This document shows, piece by piece, positions 1 to 10,945 of a stretch of DNA of 64,000 nucleotides. The DNA is taken from contig NW_003314344.1 of NCBI RefSeq assembly GCF_000143415.4, forward strand, positions 70,336 through 134,335. Reading direction: 5' to 3'. Each line of letters starts with the position of its first letter. The first letter of the stretch is position 1. A program made the position numbers and the translations under genes. This stretch comes from Selaginella moellendorffii. Lineage: Eukaryota; Streptophyta; Lycopodiopsida; Selaginellales; Selaginellaceae. The notes under the pieces are model-generated. The model was not told the DNA's origin. It worked only from the letters and a program-made list of their open reading frames with translations, and did no database searches.

Positions 1-402
1 GCCCCCCCCCCCCCCGCCCCCCCCCTGGGAGATGCACGCTTTGGGCTTTCACCCCTTGACCCGTATTAGTACTTGGACTTAGTCTCTAGCTCGATCTCAG
101 ACTCGATCTCAGATCCGACTTCGAATTCGGTCTCGGACTCGATCTCGGACCCGACCTCGGACTCGGTCTTGGACCCGATTTCGGATCTCGGACTCCGTCT
201 CGAACTCGGTCTCGAACTCAGTCTCGAACTCGGTCTCCGAGTTGACCTCGAACTCGATTCCGGACTCTATCTTGAACTTGGTCTCCGAGCCGGTCTTGGA
301 CTCGATCTCGGACTCGGTCCCATCCGATAAACTCTTTATCATTTTGGTCATGCTTTCGGGGATCCTTTAGCTTACGACACCTCGGGGAGTTGGTTCCTTA
401 CA
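1..402 (-). mobile_element. Partial chromovirus-family LTR cut by window edge
   Basis: This is the reverse complement of the first ~400 bp of the LTRs at 46429 and 52693. The match includes the poly-C tract (poly-G in LTR orientation), the GAG-rich hexamer-like repeat and the terminal TGTAAGGAACC, which here ends inverted at 402. The LTR continues off the left edge. Beyond 402 lies SWIM-transposase-like DNA with no polypurine tract, so this is probably the outer end of an insertion or a solo LTR. Confidence 0.85.
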
Positions 403-1430
403 CCTAACATCACTCCTTCCAACTTTCACTATCCAGAGTTTGACTACCATTATATTCCATAATATTGGAGAAGAACTAAGGAACATGGAGTGGAGGAGGT
501 GTTAGTTGTTATGCAAATAAATCTAGTGCCAGAGGTTGAGAAGATTATTACTTATAAGCTAGTTTCTCATATCAATTGGGCAATTTGAAGAGTCAATATT
601 AAGAGCAATGCAATGATTGGGAGTTGAGGTTAATATTTTACATTTGTGTGCTTAAATTCAAGTTTTTTAGCAGTATCATGTTTTTGGGGCTGTCAAGATC
701 TAGGGGTAAAGGGTTGTCAATCAAGCTAGATTTACTATTGTGGGACTAATATTACTCATACAAGCTGGATCCACAATTCAATCATCTTGAAGCCATATTC
801 TGTGCTAGAAGAATGGCTAGTTGAGTGAAGCTATAATCTTTTGAAAGAAGAGACTTAAAGTCTTGAGAGAGTAGATTTCAAGCTAAAGACTTCCTCAAAT
901 ATTGTTGTTAATACTACTATGCCACCAATGTCAACATTAGACCAGCATACATGACTAGCTAGAAATAGGAAGGCTATACAATATAAATCTTTCATTTCAA
1001 AAGGTGCACAAAAGAAAGTCAAGTTGGTGGAGTTGAAGTGCACAATCACAAGGATAAACTACATCAATGCTATGGCTAAAGAGTTTGTAGTTATGACTAA
1101 ATTGTCAAAGGGTACCCGCCAGTAATGCCTAACTACACTGTTAGAATCTATTAAAATCCATCTTGTACTTATTTAAATTTTACACAGAGGGAGAACATAT
1201 TTAGCCTACAAGCACATTTATTACATTTTTATGCAAGAATCAAACCAAGATCCTAAGATTGACCATCACATCTACTAGGCAAGCTTTACAATTGTGGAGC
1301 TTGAAAAGTTTTTATTGTTAGGACTATATTTATATTTGTATTTTATTGGTCAAATTTACTTTGAAAATATAGATTAAATCAAAATTTGAAAGATAAAAAA
1401 ATGTTGGTTCAATATCATCCTGGTGTATAT
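403..1430 (+). pseudogene. Decayed SWIM zinc-finger (MULE-type) transposase remnant
   Basis: Two blocks, about 407-505 and 1070-1290, match the minus-strand SWIM gene at 24176-24830 closely at the nucleotide level. This copy is more decayed. The CxC...CKH region has point stops and a small deletion, and about 560 bp of unrelated sequence (505-1070) splits it. I found no coding signal in that insert. The relation to the CRN-like gene is the same as in the second locus: the gene and the transposase point towards each other. Homology continues past the SWIM end to about 1430 and then stops. Confidence 0.6.
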
Positions 1431-1619
1431 CTAGAATTGGCCAAGCAATGGAGTTGCTGTTAAGTAGTATATAAACTACTGGGTTAGATTGGCATTGCAA
1501 AATTGCCCCCCGAGGCACAATGGCAATTAGAATGGGTACATAAACATTTATATATCAGTGGAGTTGATAAAGTAGACAATATGCCTATTTTCTTTTGCAA
1601 AGAGTTAGCCCGGGGAGAA

Positions 1620-2190
1620 GCACTTGCACGGATGGATAGTGAAGACTTCTCACTTGCAGTTTCAAAATAATAATATCTCTAAAACACCTGAAACAATTGT
1701 GAAACAATTGTTCGAAGACCACTTCTACAAGAATTCCCACCTCAATGATCAAAACTCCCATACCTTATAGGAATCTACAAAGTGCATAAGAACCAAATGT
1801 GATGGTTAACGAACGTGGATAAATGTGTGTTTTCGAAAATAACAATTTACATAATAGCTATCCTAAAAGGGATATAAGAGGCACTAAAAACCATAGTTGA
1901 TGATTTCTATGCATGGGCCAAGTTCTTTGAAGAGAAGACAAATGCATGTTGGATCCTCGAATTTACACAAGAATTTACAATAAATCTTCCCGATAGAATC
2001 ACAACAATCTATACTGGGGATATAACTAAATGCTATGAAACAATTCCCTTTGAGGGAGACTAAGGCCTCATGACAGCTATAACACATTTTGTCAACTTAG
2101 CCTTTGTGCAATAAAACCACCTCCAAAAGAACCTTTTCCTAATTCAAAAAAAGATTGGCAAATTTTAGGGCAAGTGGAAACCTCTATGCT
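1620..2190 (+). pseudogene. Penelope-like reverse transcriptase remnant (tentative)
   Basis: Conceptual translation around 1745-1800 gives a PYLIGIYKVHK-like stretch, like the P-x-x-Y-G-x-x-K-x-H-K region of Penelope-like RTs. A second open stretch (about 1885-2060) contains YTGDITKCYETIP, like the D-I-x-x-C-Y-x-x-I-P region of RTs. The two motifs are in correct order, spaced by about 100 codons, but in different frames with stops. No Y-x-D-D motif or GIY-YIG endonuclease is visible before the homology is lost near 2190. The call rests on two short motifs, so another RT class remains possible. Confidence 0.4.
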
Positions 2191-3443
2191 ACTTATTGGT
2201 AGAAGGGGTTGAGTAGTTTTTGAGTTGAGCTCAAGTCAATAGAAGTCAAATAAAGTTAAAGGAAGTCAATACAATCCCTTAATTAGCTAATGTTTAATAG
2301 CACTATCTTGGTTTGTCCCGAACCAAGGCCTTTAGCTCAAAATTTTGGTCTTTAAGGTATTCCATAAACTTACATAGATTCTTTGTTTGGCAATCTTTTT
2401 GTCTACAAAGAAAGAAAATAATCTATAATTAATATTAAAATCAGAACATATTTAGTCTTCTTCTGCTTCTATGTCTAGAAAAGAAAGAATGGGTATAGTA
2501 GAATGCTACCTCACCATAGGCTCATGTTGTATGTAATGTTGTGCCATGTGTCTAGCATAAACAGGTAAATTGAATTGACTTTAGTCCATATTATCATCAA
2601 TATCATCATGATCAAGCATGTGGACTAAAACACTTCGTATGACAAATGTGAACCTCAGGATATAGAACTATTTGAGAATAAATATTATACATTACTTCAA
2701 ACACTAACATCACTTATGGCAAAATCTCCCAAGAATATCTTCAAAAGTACACTCTGCCGTAGCATCAAGCACAATCCCTTTTAGAGGACAGAATAACTCT
2801 AGCAAGATTTACATAACCATGACCAAATAATGTTGAGAGCCAAGGAACACTCAATGAAAAACCTTCAAGTAAATCACATTCAGGATCATATTTATAGAGT
2901 TGTTGTATCTTAGTAAAGCAAGAATAGCACACTTATCAGCTTGTATGGCCTTACAACAGTTCTAAAATATGATATAGAGCATGGTAATTCCAAAAATAAA
3001 CTTGGAAAACAAATAGAAAGGAGTTAATTTATAAATAAAGAAATCACACACTTTATGCTTCTACCCACTAGAGCCTTTTGTGTCCATTGCTATACTCAAA
3101 ACAAGGCAGCCAAATGAAAACTCCACAAATTCATCATCATTGTTAGCCAAGTGTGCAAGAAAGCCTTCCCACATTAGACAGAGGGGAAGGATTATGACAA
3201 CCATGCCTTCATATGTCATAAAGCTACTCACAACCTGTAAGGTTTAGGAAATGTGTTGGGCTTGGAACACATTCTATGAGGGAGTATCCTTATGCATTAG
3301 TGGCATCCCATTGGGAAGATTAAAGAAGATGAAATCAATTTTCCCATAAAAAATAAGTTAACCAAACCATGGATCTACCGATCACGTATGCAGAGCTCCT
3401 AACTAGTTGCATTTAGAAGCTGTATGTAATCCTTAATAAGATC
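2191..3443. other. Unassigned AT-rich stretch
   Basis: There is no ORF above about 60 codons. Near 2220-2270 a run of GAGTTGAGCTCAAGTCAAT resembles the terminal inverted repeat of the MULE at 53975-60153, so part of this may be MULE debris. Short minus-strand open blocks (about 2470-2560 and 3080-3240) look like very old coding sequence, but I recognise no family. The mirror locus at 23580 lacks this stretch, so it was either inserted here or lost there. Confidence 0.4.
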
Positions 3444-3914
3444 CTTTTCTTTATAGTGATACATCCTATTATCTAATGTAATTAGCTGCATATATGGCTT
3501 TTACATTTTATTGCTTGTTTTATTTTTTTAAAGTTCTTTCTTTTTTCCAGATTAGTTACTAAACTTTTCTTTCCATTGAGATATTGTTTATCGTTTCTTC
3601 ATTATTTCCAAGTCTCTCATGGTAGTTATAAGAGGTATAAGAGGATGCAATGTTGTTTATTCCATTTTGGAGGTCCATCCCATGGACAATGCATAGAAGT
3701 ACAAAACAAGGAACGGAAACTGACTGATGTTGAATAGTCTGAAATGTTTTACTTAGTATCGTCCAGCAGTAGACAAAGTATGCAAGTGGATTTTGTTACA
3801 TGCCCTGTCACAGGAGTTGATAGGAACTCGGAGTTCAGAGACCTGAAGCAGTTACCCAAAAGCTGACGTCCAGCAAACAGTTAAATCAGGTCAGCTATTT
3901 GATGGTGAAACTTG
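3444..3914 (-). other. 3' flank of the CRN-like gene, duplicated
   Basis: This is the sequence directly downstream of the stop codon of the chimeric gene. It is repeated almost unchanged at 23110-23580 beside the gene's 3' fragment. The shared block ends abruptly at 3444, which marks one edge of the duplicated segment. I cannot point to a definite polyadenylation signal; AT-rich runs near 3490-3540 are candidates. Confidence 0.7.
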
Positions 3915-6469
3915 TCACTCGAACGAAATTCTACCATCCCAATTCCTGACAGCTGCATGGAAGACCTGCTTGCGTCCTCCAAAGTCTATGAAACATACCA
4001 CCACAGTCTCACTCTTGGTGTCGAAAGTAACTCCAACGAACATCACTCCTCCATTGTCTGGCGTCAGTTCCTCAGCTTGCTTGTCTATGGAGAAATTTAT
4101 CATAAAGACTTGAGCCGAGTGCTGCTTGTTGTAAGTCTTTGCCCTTTCATGGTGGTCTGACAGACTCTTTTTGTCACCATTCACCTGAAATTCAAACCCA
4201 AACTTTGCACCACCATTCGTTACAAGCGTGTCAAGGCACCTCTGAGATTTCCGTCTCTTCGCCCCAAGTTTCTCCCTTACCTCTGGAAGGACGACCAAGT
4301 GACGTTGTGGGTATGCTTGCCGCAACACTGCTTTGAGCCTACACATAAAGGCAAATTGGTAAACATACTCGGATGGCCCATCCGAGTTCTTGCTCTCCAG
4401 CCTTTGCAACGCTTTCATGTCCATTGTCTGGACAACCTGGACGATCAACCACTTGTGATCCAACTTCCTCTGGCTGGGCGGTCCCTGCACCTTGTCACTC
4501 CTGATTTCACACTCCCTCAACATGGCCATCAGCAACAATGGGGAAGAGATCCCCACATAGTAATCACCAGCTGCATTTACCCGCTTCACAGCCAAAACAC
4601 CCTCTGCAAGCAAGTCACGGACTTTATGAAGGTTACAACGCCTTTCCACCTTCTCCAGGAAGCCAAGTAGAAGTTTGTAGCCATCAGGAGTACGAGCACG
4701 GATCTTGAACCTGTCTACAATCCTGCTGTAGGTGTCCTGCTCAAAGACGTAAGTCCCCAGCTCATAAGAATCCACGCGTTCCAACCACTTTACGTAGCTG
4801 AACAACTCCAATCGCAGGACGAACGCCAAGCACGTGCCAACAAGTCCCTTGTGGCCGCAAGTAAGCTCCAGTATTGAGGCTGCAATCTGCTCCACATCTT
4901 GAACCGCACCGTTGTAATCCATGTTCACCTGTTCCAGCAAGTCGACAATGTCGTGCAGCTCAAAGCCCGTCGTCATCACGGAATAATCCTGCGGAAACGG
5001 ACGGGGCCCTTGTCCTGTTGCTGCTGCTTTCTGGAGGGAGCCCTCCAACAAGCTTCTTGCGTCAATCAGGTCCTTCACTGTCTCAACTCCGATCAAGAGG
5101 AACGATCGAAGGTTGAAGCTCTGCTTTAGCTCACGAACCGTTGACAAGAAAGAGTCCAGGCACTCCGAAGATAAGTTGAGGAGTGCATCGGCTTCGTCCA
5201 GAAGTAGGCAAATTGGAGTCGTCAACCTTGCATTGTGGAACAGCGACATGAAAGCCAATGAATCTGAACCGGCAGCGTCCTGGAAGTGCTGAGGACAAGC
5301 CAGCTTCAGGTAGCGAATGAGTGTACTCCACAGGTCTGACGTTGTCCAGTTGATGTTTGCATCTGCTAGTCCACCCAGATAAACTGGCCACACAACGCCT
5401 GCACTCTTGAGCTGCCGCATGATAGCCCGGGCTACAGTCGATTTACCGCTCTGCCTCGGACCCAGCAGCACACAGTACCTCCCTACTTCCAGATCGGCTA
5501 CAATCTTGTCAACGTCAGGCTGCACGAAGTAATGATTTGCAGGAGTCACGGCGTGCCCAACACCAAATACTCTACGATGGGTGTATGATGATAGGGCCTG
5601 GTCGCCATCTCCTGCGAACACGAAGAGTTTGAACTAAAGCTTGCAAAGATTCATTCGCTTACGTGATGTTTCAGCTTTGAAAGCACGAACAATGAAAGCC
5701 TGAAGCGCATAACGTCCTGGGAGGGTGCGTTCCAGGAACGAAGGAATTTCAGCCGCCACCTTCAACGCGTGGACTGTAACAAAACCAGCCCTTGCCATCC
5801 TTGAGAGGTCATCTTCAGTAAACATGGATAACTCCGCTTCCTCGAGCACATGCTGCAGCACGATCCTGACGGCATCCTGGTATGGACGATTTTTAGAATT
5901 CGCAAGACAGATATTCACCTACATTGGATGGGAAGAGTTCCGCTGACTCGTATCCGGGCGTAACCTTCAGGCAAATGCTGTCAGTCGGTGTAGGAAAGCC
6001 TTCGCCGTTGAAGACGTGGCCGAGGTGCCGACCACAGGCTGCACATGTTATTTCGATCCTGTGTCCTTCAGCGTCCACCTGAATTGGCTCACAAACATGT
6101 TCAAGCTCAAAATGAGGCCCTGGTATTACCGTTCTGTTAATGGCACCAGGAAGCCCCTCGTAGATGCAATCGGAGTCAGTGGTGGACTTGTATAACGGTG
6201 TTCCGCAGCCAGCACAGTTGTGCACTCCATCCTCATTGTGCTTTCCTGTTCCTGTTCTCCTGCGCAGGACACAGGCAGGAATTGGAGCCGGAAAGAGCTG
6301 AGGGAAAGACTTACTTGATTCGCAGAGTCTGTTCAGGGTTGAGAACTGCCCTCCACTCCTCTTCTCTCCGCTGCTGTCCCAAAGATATGGCCCTACATTG
6401 CAAAGAATGCCGAAGCAAAGCTGGCTGAGCTGCAGGATGCAACACGAAAACAGCGCTTAACGCCGCCAT
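3915..6469 (-). CDS. Chimeric MsrB-like / SAM-like / P-loop NTPase / PD-(D/E)XK-like (CRN-like) protein
   Basis: Four exons on the minus strand: 6469-6315, 6259-5923, 5876-5663, 5611-3915. All three introns are GT-AG (55, 46, 51 bp) and the joined frame is 801 codons. Residues 1-35 are Ala/Arg/Ser-rich, like a plastid transit peptide. Residues 36-150 are MsrB-like, keeping both zinc CxxC pairs (67/70 and 124/127) but missing the R-x-C-x-N-S catalytic-cysteine region. Residues 165-236 look SAM-like. The ATPase has Walker A GPRQSGKST (286-294), Walker B LLLDEAD (370-376) and a downstream CGHKGLVG motif as in AAA/STAND families. The C-terminus has LDTLV and FEFQV followed by a DHHERAKTYNK helix, the pattern of the nuclease domain in CRN-type proteins. 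A defence, stress-signalling or nucleic-acid-directed role is inference. No premature stop was seen. Less likely alternative: two adjacent genes, an MsrB-like one ending at 5893 and an ATPase. Confidence 0.8.
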
Positions 6470-7400
6470 GACTTAGAAAATTAGGGTAAACCCTTTTGCC
6501 CTAGAACACTCATGTACGGAAACAAACTCTTCCGTACTGTATATGGCACGGAAAAGACAAAGTAGCTTGATTGGCTCAACGCGGGTGGTATGATGGCCAC
6601 GACTGCTACAGTTTGGTTTCCAAGACTGAAGAGGCCACTCAAAGTAGAGACTCTGCACTGTGTGGATTATTCCACATATGGATACTGCAGTATACATGGT
6701 ATACATGGTCACCATCTCCACAATGGGCATATAAACAGCACCATCAACCAGGCACTTGAAACCTGGTTTGCTCCAAGGCAGAGCTGGGATACATAGACTG
6801 TGATATGCATCTCTCAAGTATGGGGATCCCTGGAAATGAAGAACTCTACAAGCTTGATGAGATGAAACCATCAATTGATCTAAGGCCAAACTCTCTGGCT
6901 GGTGACAGAAGATCAGCACATTACTTTTCCATCCACATTCTTCTTCATGAAGGCAAAATCCCTATGCTTGGATCTTCAATGCCTTTTGTTGAGCTGATGA
7001 GGAACCTACTGGAACTTGCTTGAATCTAGGTAGGCTACAATGTCCTATAAAGTTGTTGGGACCACAAAGGAGGTAACTTTAGCAACCAAGAATTTGCTCG
7101 GATCCATTACATGCTTTCACCGCGTGTGAAAAACTCTTGGATTGCCACATTCCAAAATAGGATATTCCAGTGGGGGACTCAAGAAGCTTCATGCAAGACA
7201 AGCAATCCAAAAAAAGATTTCCATATTTGCATATGTATACTACAAGGACACAAACACCTACTTTGCTTGATTCATCTTTGCAATCCCCAAGTTCTCGGAG
7301 CTCACTCCTCTGAGTGGTGGACAAAGTGATCTAGCATGGCCTTCTTAGAACTGGTCACTGTAAAAGAAAGGTTAACACATTAAAATAGACATTAAAATGG
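6470..7400 (-). promoter_or_regulatory. 5' flank of the chimeric gene, present in both palindrome arms
   Basis: This sequence upstream of the gene start is repeated inverted at 35641-36497. A CCAAT motif lies about 100 bp upstream of the ATG (6570-6574, minus strand), and the 5' leader carries GGGTTTACCCTAA, a telo-box-like sequence. A 148-codon minus-strand ORF ends three bases before the ATG, and two plus-strand ORFs (6590-6796, 6805-7023) overlap it. None resembles a known family, so I do not call them genes. Promoter identity is inferred from position only. Confidence 0.35.
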
Positions 7401-8835
7401 ATATAAGCTCCATTAAGAAAGTGACAAAATCACTCCCAAGGTGTAAACAATAGCTATTGCTTCTTTTTCCGCATCCATCCACATAGTTATTCTCAATCTT
7501 CTTGAACGAATGTGAGGCAAGTATGTTGCATGTGGTGGCTTGCTAGGGTCTAAATGCTGGCAAAGGCATACTCCAAAAACCTGTGCTCCAGTCATGATGT
7601 AAATCTCAAAAGGAAGTGTTCACTCTAGTGACTAGAGAACTAGGGCCGTGTGTAGTGACTACTTCAGCAAATCAAAGATTTATTGATGGCTCTCACCGCA
7701 TACAAATGTAATGTTGTGTTGTAGCAGAGCTATCAAAGGCTGTGAATATGTAGCATATTTGTGGAGGAAATGGCAAAAGAAACCCATTTTCTTGATCAAG
7801 CCACAAAGCTGCTTTAAGTTGGTTGGCAGGAGCTAATCCAAAATCTCATAAGCCTTGGCTGTCTAGGGCTTGATCCCATCTTGTGAGACATTAAAGCCTA
7901 GCAACTGGCTTTCAGTCATCCCAAATTTACACTTTGCTAGGTCCAAATAAAACTTGTATTGTCAACAAGTGAAAATTTGTTCCAAGTGCAATGCAAATGG
8001 TGGCTATTGAAAGAGTTAGAGGCCATGCACAAATCATCCATGTACACCCTGAAGGCCTCTCCAATCAAGTCAAGAAAGGCATGAGTCATAAAGTGCTGAA
8101 AAGTAACTCTAGCATTACATAACCCAAATGGTAGAACAAAATACCCTAAGGTGTCCGAAAGGTTATAAGATCTTGATGGTGAGGATGAATGAAGGTCTGG
8201 TTATACCTTGAAAAACTATCCATGAAAGAGTAGTAACGGTGTTTAGCCATCTCATCCACAATCGCATTGATAAATGACATTAGAAGTGATCTTTTATAGT
8301 TGCCTTGTTCAAATCTCAAAAGTCAATATAGAGGTAGAGTTTTCCATTTGCCTTGCTTGTAGGGATGAGGTTGGCCACCCACTTGGATTTCTCCAAAGGG
8401 TAAATAAAGTTGGCTGCAAGAAGTCTTTTAATCTCTGACTTCATTTCCAAATGAGCTGCTAGGCTGAAATGTTGCATCTTTTGACAAATTGGTTTGGCTG
8501 ACTTAGAAAGCGCAATGCTATGCATAATTGTGTTCATAGGGACTCCTGGAAGTTGGCTGTAGTCCCAAGCAAACAAGTCCTTGAAACAGTGAAGGAGATC
8601 CAAGATCTTTGCTGCATTTATTAAAGTAAGTGATGTGGTGATGAAGACTTGATTTTTGTCATCACTGAGGAAAATAGCACAAACCTTGGAGTTTGGAGTA
8701 ACCTTGGGTTTAAAGGGCTCATCTCTCTCAGCCTCGTAAATCTGTCTACCCAAAAGTTTTTGTCATGAGGAACACTTCAAACAGAAATATGAGAGACTTA
8801 TTCTTTATATTAATTGCATGCTGCTATAGCTCTTT
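7400..8835 (-). pseudogene. Ty3/gypsy (G1) reverse transcriptase-RNase H remnant, left arm
   Basis: The open block 8753-8316 encodes the N-terminal part of a Ty3-type RT: FKDLFAWDYSQLPG, then PICQKMQHF, then IYPLEKSKWVANLIP, as in Tat/Athila-like pol. Further along the minus strand the RT continues with frameshifts and stops. It still shows YMDD and a GFNVSQDGIKP-like connection region, then an RNase H end with EKEAIAIVYTL near 7470. It mirrors 34133-35640 with only a few amino-acid differences in the open block. Non-functional here. Confidence 0.8.
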
Positions 8836-9225
8836 TGTTAGGATCCTATCCCTTACATCCTAACCCAACTAGTTAAAGGGGTAATCATTTGATTGTAGGG
8901 CCCTTTCTTTATGCTATTATCCTGATTTAGTGCCTAACAATCCTCCCCTTGTTAAGGAATGATTGTCTGTGATCATACTTAAGCCACCCTTCGGTCATTA
9001 TGGTCTTTCTTTTAGAGTCTACTAAACCTTAGTTCTCCCTCTAAATCCATGTTGAATATTCCTTTAGAATATTCTTGCCCCACTCATCAGTCACGAAAAT
9101 CAAATTAGGCTTTGATACCAATGTTAGGATCCTATCCCTTACACCCTAAGCTAACTAGTTAAAGTGGTGATCACTTGATTGTAGGGCCCTTTCTTTATCC
9201 TATTATCCTGACTTGGTGCCTAACA
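8836..9225 (-). mobile_element. TRIM element (complete, left-arm copy)
   Basis: Two 104-bp direct terminal repeats, 8836-8939 and 9122-9225, begin TG and end CA. They enclose about 180 bp of non-coding DNA. Read on the minus strand, the first repeat is followed at once by a primer-binding site TTGGTATCAAAGCC, close to plant initiator tRNA-Met. The second is preceded by a purine-rich ACAAGGGGAGGA tract. At 390 bp in total this is a typical terminal-repeat retrotransposon in miniature. It interrupts the aRNase H-like end of G1. The right-arm copy has lost about 30 bp next to the primer site. Confidence 0.9.
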
Positions 9226-9365
9226 TTTTTTAGGTTCTTTTTGTGGATCTGGTATTCTCCAGTAAGTTAGTGTATGATGAGTTGCACATCTCTAACAAAA
9301 GTGGCTGGCCTAAACTTGAGATCTACTACCAACTTCACAGTGTTGATAGTTGCCAAGTACTCCAC
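9226..9365 (-). pseudogene. G1 archaeal-type RNase H fragment
   Basis: This short block equals the reverse complement of 33627-33767, which encodes the NEVEYSATI...RDVQLII...LTGEYQ end of an archaeal-type RNase H. It stops abruptly at 9365, where family A retroelement sequence begins. About 190 bp present in the right arm (33440-33627) is missing between here and 16911. Confidence 0.7.
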
Positions 9366-9825
9366 TTTAAATGATTTACGTGTTTGATCCTTCGTCCCCG
9401 ACGACTCTCTTTTCGTTCTCAACTTTGACTAAACCTCAAGCTTGCGTTCGCACTGCCTTCAGTCCAATCCAAGAAAAGTTTATGAGAGAGCATGGCAACA
9501 ATTACTTGAATCAATAGACTCATCCCTACAGTCTTGGTTGACTCACTTGTAATCATGCCTAGGAAAGATCCATTAGTGCTGTGCTAAATAGCTACGGACC
9601 AGCCTATTTGCCACTCATAGCAAACTCAGGGAAGGTTTGCTTTTACCCACGGTACATGGAACAACTTATAGAACCATTGGAACAACTCATGGAACCAATT
9701 GCGAAGCTTTTTGCACCCAAACGTGTACCCACTCGGATCATCGTTTTCATCTCTGCGTATGCAATGAGACTAATTCCCCAATCTCATTGGATAGTACTCG
9801 CCGAGACTCATCCTCTGATACCAAA
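9366..9825 (-). mobile_element. Family A (LARD-like) 5' internal fragment
   Basis: Read on the minus strand this begins immediately after the LTR end with TTTGGTATCAGAG, a tRNA-Met-type primer-binding site (about 9812-9825). It continues with untranslated leader also seen at 15301-15755, 28500-29135 and 38540-39170, and is cut at 9366. Since an LTR with an upstream polypurine tract precedes it, this is the start of a second tandem internal unit. The 105-aa ORF here is not a recognisable protein. Confidence 0.75.
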
Positions 9826-10945
9826 TGTAGCGCACGTGGTTTTAACCCTTTATCTTATGGTGATTTACCATAGGATAACACCACGAAGCGGAACCTAAAC
9901 CCTCTATGTGCCACGTGACAGATGCCACATGTCCATAGGAACCCGAGGTTCAAAGCCTTGGGCCACTGAACGAAGGAACGGTGCCAAACTCCCAAGCATG
10001 GAGCCAAGGAGTGATGGAACCGAACCACGAAGCAACTCCCGAGCATAAAGCCCAAGGAGCGAAGGAACAGGAGCCTGGAGCGACTTGGAACAGTCCTAGA
10101 GTAACTAGCATCCCAATGCCAGGACCAGCACGCAAAACGAAGCCAAGCGGAGTCTGGCGCTATCTCAGCATACCGGTGGCCTAACGCGAGGACATGGGTA
10201 CTCCACCAGCTAGCATGGAATGGAACTTAGGTTTAGACCCAAGCCGGACGTAGAACAAGGACAGGCATGCAAGTGGGAGCTAGACTATGCCTCAGGTTGG
10301 TCGGCCATGCCCGACTTACCCACTATCCCCATTATACATTTGGAACCCCCCACAGCCCCCCCCGCTTGAGGAACATACGCTTTGGGCTTTCACCCCAAGC
10401 CTCCCTTAGTATCAGGAGTTAGTCTTTAGGACAAGCTCGAAACTTACTAAATATGGAATGTCCCTAGATTGCGAATTTGGACACGGGACGAACACCATTG
10501 TGTTCAGGACGATCTCTACATTCTGTAGATATGCCAAATGAGCAAATTTGGACACTTTCCATAAATAGCATTTGGGACCGAAATGAGACCAACACAAAAG
10601 GTATGATAGCGAGGGTGTTTGGTAGACACGGTAAGCTATCATCTAGTGATATTGAGGGACCAATATCAATATCACGGGGGTTCTTGATATTAACAAGTGC
10701 AAGCCAATGACTCAAGTTTCTCAAACCAGGCCAAGTATGCTCAACAAGAAAAACACATAGGGTTCCTACCTTATGTTTATTCAATCTAAGTTAATGGTCA
10801 TTGACCAGTTTCTCAACTAGCTCAAGTGGGAAACTGATAATAGGTCCAGCAATACCGACCTTCTGCCATCGTGGCAGTAAGGTAAGAGTGTCCATAAGGA
10901 CTAGCCGACAGGTAACTTTCGATACCTGAAGTCACATTCGCGACA
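9826..10945 (-). repeat. Family A LTR
   Basis: A 1.12-kb LTR in minus orientation, with start TGTCGCGAATG at 10945 and end ...GCGCTACA at 9826. It is preceded (minus strand) by a polypurine tract, TAGGGGGGGAGAG, at 10946-10958 and followed by a primer-binding site. It carries a poly-C/G tract near 10357. Small ORFs inside recur in every LTR copy and are not proteins. Confidence 0.9.

Noticed and set aside
73-351. ORFs encoding Ser/Asp/Glu-rich peptides on both strands over the GAG repeat (also 46480-46801 and 52744-53077)
   Set aside because: They are open because the DNA is a simple repeat without stops. Opposite strands are equally open and the block is part of an LTR.
8836-9225. MITE interpretation of the 104-bp repeats
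   Set aside because: The repeats are direct, begin TG and end CA, with primer-binding and polypurine sites, so a TRIM fits and a MITE (inverted ends) does not.
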